In this document: positions 25,879 to 35,711 of the stretch, one piece after another
How the letters are laid out: each line of letters opens with the position of its first letter
How positions within the stretch are numbered: position 1 is the stretch's first letter
DNA from: Mycobacterium sp. ITM-2016-00316
GTDB lineage: Bacteria; Actinomycetota; Actinomycetes; Mycobacteriales; Mycobacteriaceae
Direction of reading: 5' to 3'
Assembly: GCF_002968335.2 (NCBI RefSeq)
Contig: NZ_CP134398.1
Coordinates: 1,550,001 to 1,614,000 of the forward strand
Length of the DNA stretch: 64,000 nucleotides
The notes under the pieces: model-generated
Databases searched by the model: none
Seen by the model: only the letters and a program-made list of their open reading frames with translations
What the model was told of the DNA's origin: nothing
Translations under genes and position numbers: made by a program

Positions 25879-27288
25879 ATGGCACGCCGGGTAGCCGGGC
25901 AATCCCGAATCCACGCCGATTGGTGGACCGCGATTCTGATCGCGTTCGTGGTCGGCTCTATCGCCCTGACCGGGGCCCTCTTCACCGGGTCGTTCAACAG
26001 GTACATCCCGGTGACGCTGGCCTCCGATCGCGCCGGTCTGGTGATGGAGGTCGGTGCGAAGGTCAAGATGCGTGGCGTGCAGGTCGGCCATGTCGGTGGG
26101 ATCGCCGGTGGGCGTGATCCGGTGAGCCTCCGGCTCGAACTCGATCCGGACAAGGTGCGCTATCTGCCCGCCAACGTTCAGGCGAGGATCGCTTCGACAA
26201 CGGTCTTCGGTGCGAAATACGTGGACCTGATCTACCCCGAGGATCCTTCGCCGAAGGTATTGGCCGCAGGCGACGTTCTCGAGTCACAGAATGTCAGCAC
26301 CGAGGTCAACACGGTGTTCCAGAACCTTGTCGGCGTCATCGAGAAGATCGATCCGGCCAAATTGAACTCGGTCTTCTCCGCCATCGCAGAAGGCGTGCGC
26401 GGCCAGGGCCCCCGCATCGGGGAGGCAACCAGTGCGGCCAATGAGGTGCTGCTGGCGCTGAACGCCAGGTCGGACGCCATCGGAGCGGACTGGCGTTCGT
26501 TCAAGGATTTCAATGATGCCTACGACGCAGCCGCCCCCGATATCATCCGGATTCTCGATGCGGCCAGTACCACGAGTGCCACCGTAGTCGGCAACGCTGC
26601 TGAGTTGGATACGTTGCTGCTCAACGTCATCGGCTTCTCGCAGAGCGGCACGCAGCTGCTGGGGCCGAACAAGGACAACCTCGTCCGCGCGATCAACACC
26701 CTGCAACCGACGACCGGCCTGTTGTACAAGTACAACCCGGAATACACCTGCCTCATCATGGGCGGCAAGAACGCGATCGACTTCGGGCAGGCGGAGTACA
26801 CCGGTGGGGCCAACGGCAAATCGCTGATCGTCGATGCCGCACTGTTGCTCGGAGACGACCCCTACCGCTACCCGGGCAACCTGCCCAAGAACGGCGCCAG
26901 GGGCGGTCCGGGAGGCAAACCGGGCTGTGGATCGCTGCCCGACGTGGCCAAGAATTGGCCGGTGCGGACGTTGATCGCCGACACCGGCTGGGGCGCGGGC
27001 CTGGACAATCGCCCGAATCCAGGTATCGGATTCCCCGGTTGGGCCAATTTCTTCCCGGTGACCCGTGCGGTGCCAGAACCACCGAGCATCCGCTACCCCG
27101 GTGGCCCGGCACCCGGACCGATCCCATACCCCGGCGCCCCGCCCTACGGCGCGCCCCAGTACGGCCCGGATGGTGCGCCGCTGTATCCGGGGGTGCCGCC
27201 TGCCGCTCCCGCTGCTGTGGAGGCCCCGATTCCACCGGGAATCAACGGCCTTGCGCCGGATCTCGCGGCCGCACCGCCGGGGCCATGA
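25879..27288 (+). CDS. mceA: Mce-family protein MceA
   Basis: 469 residues, three bases after yrbEB. One N-terminal membrane anchor (ILIAFVVGSIALTGALF, about residues 18-35) is followed by the MCE domain (residues ~38-120: RAGLVMEVGAKVKMRGVQVG, TTVFGAKYVDL) and a long helical region that builds the Mce needle. The final ~90 residues are rich in Pro, Gly and Tyr (PGGPAPGPIPYPGAPPYG). The protein belongs to the periplasm-spanning tube that carries hydrophobic molecules to the permease. Confidence 0.93.
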   Translation: MARRVAGQSRIHADWWTAILIAFVVGSIALTGALFTGSFNRYIPVTLASDRAGLVMEVGAKVKMRGVQVGHVGGIAGGRDPVSLRLELDPDKVRYLPANVQARIASTTVFGAKYVDLIYPEDPSPKVLAAGDVLESQNVSTEVNTVFQNLVGVIEKIDPAKLNSVFSAIAEGVRGQGPRIGEATSAANEVLLALNARSDAIGADWRSFKDFNDAYDAAAPDIIRILDAASTTSATVVGNAAELDTLLLNVIGFSQSGTQLLGPNKDNLVRAINTLQPTTGLLYKYNPEYTCLIMGGKNAIDFGQAEYTGGANGKSLIVDAALLLGDDPYRYPGNLPKNGARGGPGGKPGCGSLPDVAKNWPVRTLIADTGWGAGLDNRPNPGIGFPGWANFFPVTRAVPEPPSIRYPGGPAPGPIPYPGAPPYGAPQYGPDGAPLYPGVPPAAPAAVEAPIPPGINGLAPDLAAAPPGP

Positions 27289-27325
27289 GCAACACCGAAT
27301 CCAGAATTTCTGAGAGGCCAACGAT

Positions 27326-28354
27326 ATGAGGGATAACCTGTCGGGCGCCGCCTGGCGGCTCACCGCATTCGTGATCGTCGCCGCCCTGGGAATGTTTGCG
27401 CTGCTCACCGTCTTCGCGCAGTTCAGATTCGACGGCGCTCAGACGTTTCGGGCCATCTTCACCAATGTCACCGGTCTGGAGAACGGGAACTTCGTCCGGA
27501 TTGCCGGAGTCGAGGTCGGCAAGGTGAGCAAGATCGAGCTGAACCGGGACAGCACCGTCACCGTCGAGTTCAGCACGGAGGACTCGGTGATCCTCACCGA
27601 GGGCAGCCGGGCGGTGATCCGCTACGACAACGTCATCGGAGGCCGTTACCTCGCACTGGAAGAGGGCACGGGTTCGACCCAGCAGCTGAAATCCGGTGCG
27701 ACCATTCCTGCCGACCGGACATCACCCGCGCTGGATCTCGATGCCCTGATCGGCGGCTTCCGGCCGCTCTTTCGTGCGCTGGACCCCGACCAGGTGAATG
27801 CGCTGAGCGGGCAACTGCTTTCCGCTCTCCAGGGTCAGGGGGCGACGGTCGGTTCGTTCCTCTCGCAGACCGCGGCGCTGACCAATACCTTGGCCGACCG
27901 CGACGAGCTGGTCGGGCAGGTCGTCACCAACCTCAACACCGTGCTGGGTTCCTTGAGCGATCAGAAGGACAAATTCGGAGCGGCGGTCGACTCGTTGTCG
28001 GAGATCGTGCACACGCTCGAGGCCAGGAAGGGCGATCTCAGTAATGCCGTCGCGTACACCAATGAGTCGGCTGCCAGCATTGCGGATCTGATGGCACGTG
28101 CCCGGCCCCCGCTGGCCAACACCGTCGAGGAGCTCGACCGCACGGCAGGCATTGTCGTTGCCGACCACGACTATGTGGACAACCTGCTCGCGACATTGCC
28201 GGAGTCCTACCGGATTCTGGGCAGGCAGGGACTCAACGGCGACTACTTCTCCTTCTACATCTGCGATCTGGTCTTGAAGCTGAACGGCAAAGGCGGCCAA
28301 CCGGTCTACGTGAAGCTGGCCGGCCAGGATTCGGGTAGGTGCACACCGCGATGA
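27326..28354 (+). CDS. mceB: Mce-family protein MceB
   Basis: 342 residues with a GAGAGG site before ATG. Membrane anchor LTAFVIVAALGMFALLTVF, then the MCE domain (VTGLENGNFVRIAGVEVGKV; YDNVIGGRYLAL) and a helical tail ending near FYICDLVLKLNG, typical of MceB. Ends in an ATGA overlap with mceC. Confidence 0.93.
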   Translation: MRDNLSGAAWRLTAFVIVAALGMFALLTVFAQFRFDGAQTFRAIFTNVTGLENGNFVRIAGVEVGKVSKIELNRDSTVTVEFSTEDSVILTEGSRAVIRYDNVIGGRYLALEEGTGSTQQLKSGATIPADRTSPALDLDALIGGFRPLFRALDPDQVNALSGQLLSALQGQGATVGSFLSQTAALTNTLADRDELVGQVVTNLNTVLGSLSDQKDKFGAAVDSLSEIVHTLEARKGDLSNAVAYTNESAASIADLMARARPPLANTVEELDRTAGIVVADHDYVDNLLATLPESYRILGRQGLNGDYFSFYICDLVLKLNGKGGQPVYVKLAGQDSGRCTPR

Positions 28355-29718
28355 AGGCATTTCAGGAACGCAACCCGGTGATCATCGGCGCCATCGGTGT
28401 CGTCGCGATTGGCGCCGTCGGTTTCGGCGTCCTCAACTACGACAAGCTGCCGCTGGTGTCATCGCAGAAGTCCTACTCGGCGTACTTCGCGGAGGCCGGC
28501 GGTCTGACATCCGGTGCGGCGGTGCAGGTATCCGGTTTCCAGATCGGCAAGGTCCAGAGCATCTCGCTGGACGGGCCGCGGGTTCTGGTGCGGTTCAACG
28601 TCGACAGCGATGTGTCTCTCGGTGATCGCACCGAGGCCGCGGTCAAGACCAAGAGCCTTCTCGGCACGAAGGTCCTCGACATCACTCCACGCGGTGACGG
28701 TCAGCAGGACGGGGTGATACCGCTGGAACGTACGACGTCGGCGTATCAGCTTCCCGATGCCATCGGCGACATCACGGCGCAGATCAGTGGCCTGAACACC
28801 GACCAGCTGTCGGACTCCCTGTCGACATTGGCCGACACCTTCCGGGACACCCCTGAGGATCTTCGTGTCGCGGTCGACGGTGTCGCGCGGTTCTCCGAGG
28901 CGCTGAACCGGCGCGATGACCAACTGCGTCAACTGCTGGCGAATGCGAACAAGGCCACGACCGTACTCGGCGAGCGCAGCGACAAGATCGTCCAGCTCAT
29001 TCGGGACACCAACGCACTGTTGGTCGCCCTGCAGGCGCAGAGCGCCGCGCTCGATCAGATCTCCGACAACATCACCGCGCTCGCAACGCAGATCAAAGGG
29101 TTCATCGCCGACAATCGCGGCACCCTGAAACCCGCGTTGGACAAGCTCAACGGCGCACTGACGATCGTGGACAACCGTAAGGCGGAGGTTCAGCAGTCGA
29201 TCAAGGGTTTCACCAGCTATGTCTTCTCGCTCGGCGAATCGGTGTCGTCGGGGCCGTTCTTCAAGGCCTACCTATCAAACCTGCTGCCAGGGCAGTACAT
29301 TCAGCCGTTCGTAGATGCCGCGTTCTCCGATCTCGGGCTGGACCCCAATGTGCTGGCGCCCTCGGAGCGGACCGACCCGCAGACCGGTCAACCCGGTACC
29401 CCGGCGCTCCCCGTGCCGTTCCCGAGGACCGGACAGGGCGGCGAGCCCAGACTCACGATCCCGGACGCCATCACCGGCAACCCGGGGGACCAGCAGTGTG
29501 GGCCGCCGGGTCTGGCGTTGCCGGGGCCCGGTTGCTATCCGTATCGAGACCCGGGGCCGCAGCCGGCCCCCGGTGGTCCGCCGCCGGGTCCGCCCGCGGC
29601 CGCGGCGCCCGGCCAGCAGTCGACTCCGGAGCCCACCCCCGGGCCCGTGTACCAGCCGGCACCCGGCGAGATCGGGCCCGACGGTAATCCCGTCGCCTCA
29701 GGAGGCACGCAACCGTGA
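28351..29718 (+). CDS. mceC: Mce-family protein MceC
   Basis: 455 residues from the ATG overlapping the mceB stop; an in-frame GTG at 28339 would add four residues. Anchor VIIGAIGVVAIGAVGFGVL, MCE domain with AGGLTSGAAVQVSGFQIGKV and TKSLLGTKVLDI, a long helical rod, the block SSGPFFKAYLSNLLPGQYIQ, and a Pro/Ala-rich tail of about 90 residues. Overlaps mceD by 4 bases. Confidence 0.93.
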   Translation: MKAFQERNPVIIGAIGVVAIGAVGFGVLNYDKLPLVSSQKSYSAYFAEAGGLTSGAAVQVSGFQIGKVQSISLDGPRVLVRFNVDSDVSLGDRTEAAVKTKSLLGTKVLDITPRGDGQQDGVIPLERTTSAYQLPDAIGDITAQISGLNTDQLSDSLSTLADTFRDTPEDLRVAVDGVARFSEALNRRDDQLRQLLANANKATTVLGERSDKIVQLIRDTNALLVALQAQSAALDQISDNITALATQIKGFIADNRGTLKPALDKLNGALTIVDNRKAEVQQSIKGFTSYVFSLGESVSSGPFFKAYLSNLLPGQYIQPFVDAAFSDLGLDPNVLAPSERTDPQTGQPGTPALPVPFPRTGQGGEPRLTIPDAITGNPGDQQCGPPGLALPGPGCYPYRDPGPQPAPGGPPPGPPAAAAPGQQSTPEPTPGPVYQPAPGEIGPDGNPVASGGTQP

Positions 29719-30997
29719 CCACACCACGCATCCGAATCGGGCTGGTGCTCGTCCTGGTGGTGATCGTGGTGGCGGGATTCGCCGCCGCCATCACTGTCAC
29801 CACGGATATCTCGCGCACCAGGTTCACCGCGTACTTCGACAACACCAACGGACTGTTCGTCGGCGATGAGATCCGCATCCTGGGCGTGCCGGTGGGCGAG
29901 ATCGACCGCATAGACGTCGAGCCGCAGCAGGTACGGGTCAGCTTCTGGATCGACGATGCGAACACGGTTCCCGCCGATGCGAAGGCAGTGATCTTGGCGC
30001 CGTCTCTGGTGACGGCGCGCGCCATCCAGCTCACGCCGGCCTACACGGGTGGCCCGGTGCTGAGGACAACGCGGCCATCCCGCGGGAGCGCACGGCCGTG
30101 CCGGTGGAGTGGGACGACGTCCGGGTCCAGTTGCAGCGGTTCACCGAGATGCTGCAGCCGACCGAGCCCGGCGGCGTGAGCACTCTCGGATCAGTGGTCA
30201 ACACCGCGGCGGACAACCTGCGCGGACGGGGTGCCAGCATCCGCGACACGTTGATCAAGTTGTCGCAGGCGACCTCCGCGCTGGGCGACCACAGCTCCGA
30301 TCTGTTCAGCACGCTGCGGAATCTGTCGCTGCTCGTGACGGCGCTGCAGGGCAGCTCGGATCTGATGGCACAGCTCAACCGCAACCTGGCTTCGGTCACC
30401 TGGGCGCTGACCGACGATCCCGACGAGATCGGCGCTGCCGTGCGAAGTGTCGGCGATGTCTCCCGCGACGTCGCGAGCTTTGTCGCCGACAACCGGGAAT
30501 CCCTCGGTACCACCACCGACAAACTGGGTTCGGTGTCGCAGGCATTGACCGACAGCCTCGATGATGTCAAACAGCTGCTGCACATCTCGCCCACGGTGCT
30601 GCAGAACTTCATCAACATCTATCAGCCTGCCCAGGGCACGCTGAGCGGCGCGCTGTCGACCAACAACTTCAGCGACCCGATCAGCTTCTTGTGCGGTGCC
30701 ATCCAGGCCGCCTCACGGCTGGGAGCCGAGCAGTCCGCCAAACTCTGCGTGCAGTACCTCGCGCCGATCGTGAAGAACCGCCAGATGAACTTCTTCCCGC
30801 TGGGGATGAACCCCATCGTCGGTGCCGTGGCGCGCCCCAACGAAGTGACCTACAGCGAAGACTGGATGCGGCCGAATTACGTTCCGCCGCAACCGCCTAC
30901 CGCTGCACCCGCACCGCCTCCGCTGCCGGCCGAAGCGCAGACGGATCCGTCGGCAGGGCTGACCGGCATGATGGTGCCCGCCGGAGGGGGATCATGA
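29715..30997 (+). pseudogene. mceD: mceD interrupted by an apparent one-base deletion
   Basis: The 5' part (to about 30062) encodes an anchor LVLVLVVIVVAGFAAAI and the MCE domain (NTNGLFVGDEIRILGVPVGE, LVTARAIQLTPAYTGGPVL). The frame then runs into junk. The sense sequence resumes at 30062 one frame over, as EDNAAIPRERTAVPVEWDDV, and continues normally to 30997 through NFFPLGMNPIVG. Inserting one G between 30062 and 30063 restores a ~428-codon protein of normal MceD length. Start and stop overlaps with mceC and mceE are intact, so this is either a recent mutation or a base-call error. Confidence 0.85.
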
Positions 30998-32136
30998 CCG
31001 GGCACCGGCGCCACGTCGCGACCTTGGCCGTGGCGGTGACCGCACTGATCTTCGTGCTCAGCGGCTGCAGTGGGTGGCGCGGCCTGAACTCGCTGCCAAT
31101 GCCCGGCACCGAGGGCAAAGGTCCGGGCGCGTTCACCGTTCAGGCGCAGTTGCCCGACGTGAACAACGTCCAGCAGAACTCCCGGGTGCGGGTCGGCGAT
31201 GTCAACGTCGGAACGGTCACCAAGATCGAACGGCAAGGCTGGCACGCCGTGCTGACGATGAGACTCAACGGCGATGTCAACCTGCCGGCGAACGCGACGG
31301 CGACCATCGGTCAGACCAGCCTGCTCGGCTCACTGCACATCGAACTCGCCCCGCCGACCGCCGAAGCGCCCCAGGGGCGACTCGAAGAGGGATCGCTCAT
31401 CGGTTTGGCATCGGGAGGTGCCTACCCGTCGACCGAGCAGGCCCTGGCCGCGGTGTCCCTGTTGCTCAACGGTGGTGGCATCGGACAGATCCAGGACATC
31501 ACCACGGCACTGAGTTCGGCCTTCGCGGGACGCGAAAGCGATCTGCGGAGTTTGATCACTCAGCTGGACACCTTCATCGGCAACACCAACCGGCAGACCG
31601 ACGAGATCATCGCGGCGACCGACAGCCTCAACAATCTGGTATCCGATTTCGCGGACCAGCGGCCGGTGGTGGACAAGGCGTTGACCACGATTCCCGACGC
31701 GTTGCAAGTGCTGAAGGACGAGCGTGACACGCTGGCCGACGCGCTCGATCAACTCGGCAAGTTCAGCGCGCTCGCGGCCGACTCGAGCAACCTCACCAAG
31801 GAAGCTCTTATCCAGGAGCTGAAGGACATCGGGCCGGTGCTCAAATCGCTCGCCGACTCCGGTCCGGCGTTGACCCGATCGTTGAGTTTCTTCTCGGTCT
31901 ATCCCTTTGCGCACGAGACATTGAGTAAATGGTTCCGCGGTGACTACGCGAACTTGACCGCCGTCATCGACCTGACCCTGAGCCGGATCGACTCGTCCTT
32001 CTTCACCGGCACCCGGTTCGAAGGGGAGCTCACCGAGCTCGAGATGCAGTGGGGGAGAACGATCGGTCAGCTTCCGAGCCCATACACCGCGGTCAACCCG
32101 TTGGTCATCCCGTACCACCTGAACCAGGGGCCGTAA
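30994..32136 (+). CDS. mceE: Mce-family lipoprotein MceE
   Basis: 380 residues. A signal peptide ends in the lipobox VLSGC, with the lipidated cysteine at residue 24, which marks this as the lipoprotein (LprK-type) Mce subunit. MCE domain NSRVRVGDVNVGTVTKIE, then IGQTSLLGSLHIEL and GLASGGAYPSTEQALAAVS, which is characteristic of MceE. ATGA overlap with mceD. Confidence 0.93.
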   Translation: MTGHRRHVATLAVAVTALIFVLSGCSGWRGLNSLPMPGTEGKGPGAFTVQAQLPDVNNVQQNSRVRVGDVNVGTVTKIERQGWHAVLTMRLNGDVNLPANATATIGQTSLLGSLHIELAPPTAEAPQGRLEEGSLIGLASGGAYPSTEQALAAVSLLLNGGGIGQIQDITTALSSAFAGRESDLRSLITQLDTFIGNTNRQTDEIIAATDSLNNLVSDFADQRPVVDKALTTIPDALQVLKDERDTLADALDQLGKFSALAADSSNLTKEALIQELKDIGPVLKSLADSGPALTRSLSFFSVYPFAHETLSKWFRGDYANLTAVIDLTLSRIDSSFFTGTRFEGELTELEMQWGRTIGQLPSPYTAVNPLVIPYHLNQGP

Positions 32137-33585
32137 ATGGTACTCAGCAGACGAATCCTCATCCAGCTGGCCTTCTTCTCCGTGCTCACCCTCGCCGGCG
32201 GCGCGATCATGATCTTCAACTACATGGGGTTGCCCAATCTGTTGTTCGGCGTCGGGCACTACAAGGTGACCGTGGAGTTGCCCGCCGCCGCAGGCCTCTA
32301 CAAGAACGCCAATGTCACCTATCGCGGGACCGAGGTCGGCCGGGTCGATGAGGTGAACCTCGACAGCACCGGCGTTGTCGCGGTGCTGTCGCTCAAGTCC
32401 GGCATCGACATCCCCGAGGACCTGACCGCCGAAGTGCACAGCGCGTCGTCGATCGGTGAGCAGTACGTCGCCTTGCTCCCGAACGGCGGCGGCCGCCCGC
32501 TCAAGGACGGCGACGTCATTCCCAGGAATCAGACGACCGTCCCGCCCGACATCAGCATGCTGCTGGACGCCGCGAACCGGGGTCTGGAAGTCATCCCGCG
32601 GGACAACCTGCAGACCGCGGTCAGCGAGGCCGCCACCGCTGTGGGTGGCCTCGGCCCTGACTTGGCGCGCCTGGTGAAGGGCTCGACCACGCTGGCGATC
32701 GACGCCCGTGCGAATCTGGATGCACTGACGAATCTGATCGACCATTCCGCACCGATCCTCGACTCGCAGTCGGCGACCGCCGGCTCGATCGAGGCATGGG
32801 CGTCGAATGTGGCAACGGCGACCGAGCAGCTCAAGAACGAGGACACGTCGGTCCGAGCCATCCTCACCGACGGATCGCAGGCGGCCGGTGAAGTAGCGCA
32901 ACTGTTCGACCGGCTCCAGCCGACTTTGCCGGTGGTGCTGGCGAATCTGGTGACGCTCGGCGATGTCGCGGTGACCTACCAGCCCCATATCGAGCAGCTG
33001 CTGGTGCTGGCCCCCTCCGCCGTGGAGGTGGTGCAGGGCGCCGGGGTGACCAACCGCAACACAAAGCAGGACTACAAGGGCGCATTCCTGAGCTTCAACT
33101 TGAACATCAACCTGCCCCCACCGTGCCTGACCGGCTATCTTCCGCCGCAGCAGGCCCGGCCGACGAGCCTGACCGACTACCCGGATCGCCCCGAGGGTGA
33201 TTTCTATTGCCGGGTCCCGCAAGATTCGATGTTCAACGTGCGCGGAGCCCGCAACCTGCCGTGTGCGACCCGACCCGGCAAGCGCGCGCCGACGGTGAAA
33301 ATGTGTGAGAGCGACGAGAACTACGTACCGCTCAACGACGGCTACAACTGGAAGGGCGACCCGAACGCCACGCTGTCGGGGCAGCCCGTACCCGCGCCGC
33401 GGACGGCAACCGTCCCGCCCGCCCCGGCCCCGCCGCCCGGGCCGCCGATCGCCGTTGCCGAGTACGACCCCGCGACAGGGACCTACATCGGGCCGGACGG
33501 ACACGTCTACACCCAAGCGAATCTGGCCAACAACGCCCAGGAGCAGACATGGCAGACGATGATCATGCCGCCGACACCGAAATAG
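32137..33585 (+). CDS. mceF: Mce-family protein MceF
   Basis: 482 residues beginning right after the mceE TAA. Anchor LIQLAFFSVLTLAGGAIMIF, MCE domain (GLYKNANVTYRGTEVGRV; SSIGEQYVALLP), helical rod, then the MceF C-terminal block QDYKGAFLSFNLNINLPPPC and LTGYLPPQQARPTS and a proline-rich end. It closes the six-gene mce set and overlaps the next gene by 37 bases. Confidence 0.93.
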   Translation: MVLSRRILIQLAFFSVLTLAGGAIMIFNYMGLPNLLFGVGHYKVTVELPAAAGLYKNANVTYRGTEVGRVDEVNLDSTGVVAVLSLKSGIDIPEDLTAEVHSASSIGEQYVALLPNGGGRPLKDGDVIPRNQTTVPPDISMLLDAANRGLEVIPRDNLQTAVSEAATAVGGLGPDLARLVKGSTTLAIDARANLDALTNLIDHSAPILDSQSATAGSIEAWASNVATATEQLKNEDTSVRAILTDGSQAAGEVAQLFDRLQPTLPVVLANLVTLGDVAVTYQPHIEQLLVLAPSAVEVVQGAGVTNRNTKQDYKGAFLSFNLNINLPPPCLTGYLPPQQARPTSLTDYPDRPEGDFYCRVPQDSMFNVRGARNLPCATRPGKRAPTVKMCESDENYVPLNDGYNWKGDPNATLSGQPVPAPRTATVPPAPAPPPGPPIAVAEYDPATGTYIGPDGHVYTQANLANNAQEQTWQTMIMPPTPK

Positions 33586-34106
33586 CCGTTGCCGCACAAC
33601 AGAAATCCGATTCCGGCGTTGGCCGGAGTCCGCGCAGCATCGCGCTGATCGCGGGACTGATGGCGACAGTGGCGGTCGCATCCCTGTGCGGCTGGCTGGG
33701 CACCCGGGCCTATCACTCTGCGCAGATCAACGATGACAACGCGGTCTTCGTGCAGGTGGCCAGGCAGGGCGCGATCAACCTGACATCGGTCGATCACGCC
33801 GAGGTCGAACACGACGTCGAACGCATTCTCGACTCTGCGACGGGGACGTTCTACGACGACTTCAGCTCTCGTGCACAACCATTCATCGAGGTGGTCAAGA
33901 AAGCGCAGTCCACGTCGGAGGGCACGGTGCTCGATGCCGGCCTGGAATCCGTGTCGGACAACGAAGCGCAGGTTCTGGTTGCCGTCCGTGTCACGACGGC
34001 CATGGCCGACGGCACCGAGCAACAGCCGAAGTCTTGGCGGATGCGGATCTCCGTGCAACGGATGGGCGAGGACGTCAAGGTATCCAATGTCGCCTTCGTG
34101 CCCTGA
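33549..34106 (+). CDS. Mce-associated membrane protein (Mas)
   Basis: 185 residues starting inside the end of mceF, with CAGGAG upstream. A charged cytoplasmic N-terminus, one membrane span at about residues 30-51 (SIALIAGLMATVAVASLCGW), and an NTF2-like extracytoplasmic domain (HDVERILDSATGTFYDDF). Mas proteins stabilise the Mce complex and are encoded directly after mceF. Confidence 0.85.
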   Translation: MADDDHAADTEIAVAAQQKSDSGVGRSPRSIALIAGLMATVAVASLCGWLGTRAYHSAQINDDNAVFVQVARQGAINLTSVDHAEVEHDVERILDSATGTFYDDFSSRAQPFIEVVKKAQSTSEGTVLDAGLESVSDNEAQVLVAVRVTTAMADGTEQQPKSWRMRISVQRMGEDVKVSNVAFVP

Positions 34107-34157
34107 CCGGCATCGAGGACGGACGGAAAATGCAGTCACACAACATAAAGGGTTGAT

Positions 34158-34778
34158 ATGCCTACCGATCTCGACAGCACCGCGGCCTCGCCGGAGGTCA
34201 CTGCCGCCGATGATGAAACGACCGCAGACGCCCACGACAACGGCCTCGAGTCAAGCGGTGATCAGCGCAGGGCCGCCGGGACCGGACGGCGCACCACCTC
34301 ACTGGTGGGGGCGCTCGCCTTCGTCGCGTTACCCGTGGTCATCATCGGTCTCGGGGGTATGGCGGGTTGGCTGAAATGGGTCGACGGGTCCTCCCGCGAG
34401 GCGCGCTCGGCCGCCGGTGAGTCGGTGCAGGCCGCCCGTGACACCACGGTCGCCCTGCTGTCCTACCAGCCGGGCTCGGTCAAGGAGAGCCTCGAAGCCG
34501 CGCAGTCGCGACTGACCGGGTCATTCCGCGATTCCTATGGACAGCTGATCCAGGAGGTGGTGATACCCGGCGCGGAGGCACAGAAAATCTCTGCTGTCGC
34601 GAATGTCGCTGCGGCAGCGTCGGTATCGGCGAGTTCCCGGCACGCCGTGGCACTGCTGTTCGTCAATCAGACCTCGACCATCGGTGCCGGTGCTCCGACG
34701 GATACCGCATCCACCGTCCGGGTCAGCCTCGAGAAAGTCGACGGGCGGTGGCTGGTTTCCGAGTTCACGCCGATCTGA
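34158..34778 (+). CDS. Second Mce-associated membrane protein
   Basis: 206 residues, AAAGGG site before ATG. Acidic N-terminal ~45 residues, a span at about 47-70 (LVGALAFVALPVVIIGLGGM), then an extracytoplasmic domain with SLEAAQSRLTGSFRDSYGQL and a beta-rich end VRVSLEKVDGRWLVSEF. Same architecture as the preceding Mas protein; last gene of the mce operon. Confidence 0.83.
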   Translation: MPTDLDSTAASPEVTAADDETTADAHDNGLESSGDQRRAAGTGRRTTSLVGALAFVALPVVIIGLGGMAGWLKWVDGSSREARSAAGESVQAARDTTVALLSYQPGSVKESLEAAQSRLTGSFRDSYGQLIQEVVIPGAEAQKISAVANVAAAASVSASSRHAVALLFVNQTSTIGAGAPTDTASTVRVSLEKVDGRWLVSEFTPI

Positions 34779-34799
34779 CCGCAGCCCGGCCACCGGTGG

Positions 34800-35597
34800 T
34801 CACGGCATCGTGTAACCGCCGCTGACCGAGATCATCTGTCCGGTGACCTGACGCGCCGCTGTCGCCGACGAGAACCACAGCACGGCCCTGGCGACGTCTT
34901 GGGCGGTGGTCAGGCTGCGCGTCGGGGTGTCCTTGAGCATGAAATCGATCTGCTTCGGGTTGAACACCGCATCCTCGCCTACCGCCCAAAGGCTGGATGC
35001 GCCAACCGCATCGGGGCTCTCCGGCATGACCAAGCCTGGACACACGATGTTGGATCGAATGCCGTGACGTCCGTGTTCGCGGGCCGTGGTGCGGGCAAAG
35101 GCGACCATGGCGGCCTTGGACGCCCCGTAGATGCCTTGCCGGATTTGGCCCAATGCCGCGTCGCTGGCGATGAAGACCAGCGCTCCGCTGCCGCTGTCCT
35201 TCATCGGGCCGATGGCGGCCTGCGTCGCGGCCACCGCGCTGAAGAAGTTCACCTCGATCGTGCGCTGCCACTTGTCACGGTCGGTGTCGGTTGCCACGAA
35301 GCCGGGCACGCTCCATCCCGCATTGTTTACCAGAACATCAATTCCGTCCCACTGGCTGACCGCGCGCCCGATGGTGCGCTCGGCACCGCCGGGCACGGTC
35401 AAGTCCTCGACCGCCAGCTCGACAGCGGTCGCGCCCAGGTCGAGGGCCTCGTCGCGGACCTTCTTGGCCTGCGCTTCATCGATGTCGTTCAGGACGATTC
35501 GCGCGCCCTCGGTGGCGAACTCGTGCACGATGCCGCGGCCGATATTGGACGCGCCGCCCGTCACGACGACCCGCGCGCCCGTCAGTCCCAGATCCAT
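34800..35597 (-). CDS. Short-chain dehydrogenase/reductase
   Basis: 265 residues with GGAAGG upstream. Cofactor motif TGGASNIGRG, NNAGWSVPG, and the catalytic Tyr-x3-Lys in IYGASK, with the paired serine in FIASDA. The SLTTAQDVARAVLWFSS block and C-terminal TGQMISVSGGYTMP are typical of classical SDRs that oxidise hydroxyacyl or alicyclic alcohols. Divergent from the operon beginning at 35712 and sharing its motif-rich control region. Confidence 0.9.
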   Translation of the reverse strand: MDLGLTGARVVVTGGASNIGRGIVHEFATEGARIVLNDIDEAQAKKVRDEALDLGATAVELAVEDLTVPGGAERTIGRAVSQWDGIDVLVNNAGWSVPGFVATDTDRDKWQRTIEVNFFSAVAATQAAIGPMKDSGSGALVFIASDAALGQIRQGIYGASKAAMVAFARTTAREHGRHGIRSNIVCPGLVMPESPDAVGASSLWAVGEDAVFNPKQIDFMLKDTPTRSLTTAQDVARAVLWFSSATAARQVTGQMISVSGGYTMP

Positions 35598-35646
35598 GAT
35601 GATCCTTCCCGGCCGGAAGGCTGGTTGAAACCGCCCGACCCATTGA

Positions 35647-35677
35647 TTTAACCTAGATTAGAAATTTCGGCTAGATT
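35647..35677. promoter_or_regulatory. Shared AT-rich motif in the divergent SDR control region
   Basis: TTTAACCTAGATTAGAAATTT followed by CGGCTAGATTT, i.e. two CTAGATT copies 18 bases apart. TAACCTAGATT recurs exactly at 44682-44692. It contains a possible -10 box TAGATT and probably serves both divergent units. Confidence 0.55.
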
Positions 35678-35711
35678 TGTCCATGACCGCATGGACCGAT
35701 GGGAGAACCCG

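Noticed and set aside
29715..30997. Programmed ribosomal frameshift in mceD
   Set aside because: The site GTGCTGAGGAC has no slippery heptamer, and Mce proteins elsewhere are single-frame; a one-base deletion is simpler.
31330..33681. 783-codon open frame antisense to mceE and mceF
   Set aside because: Product has no recognisable fold and mirrors two clear Mce genes; long antisense frames are expected at this GC content.
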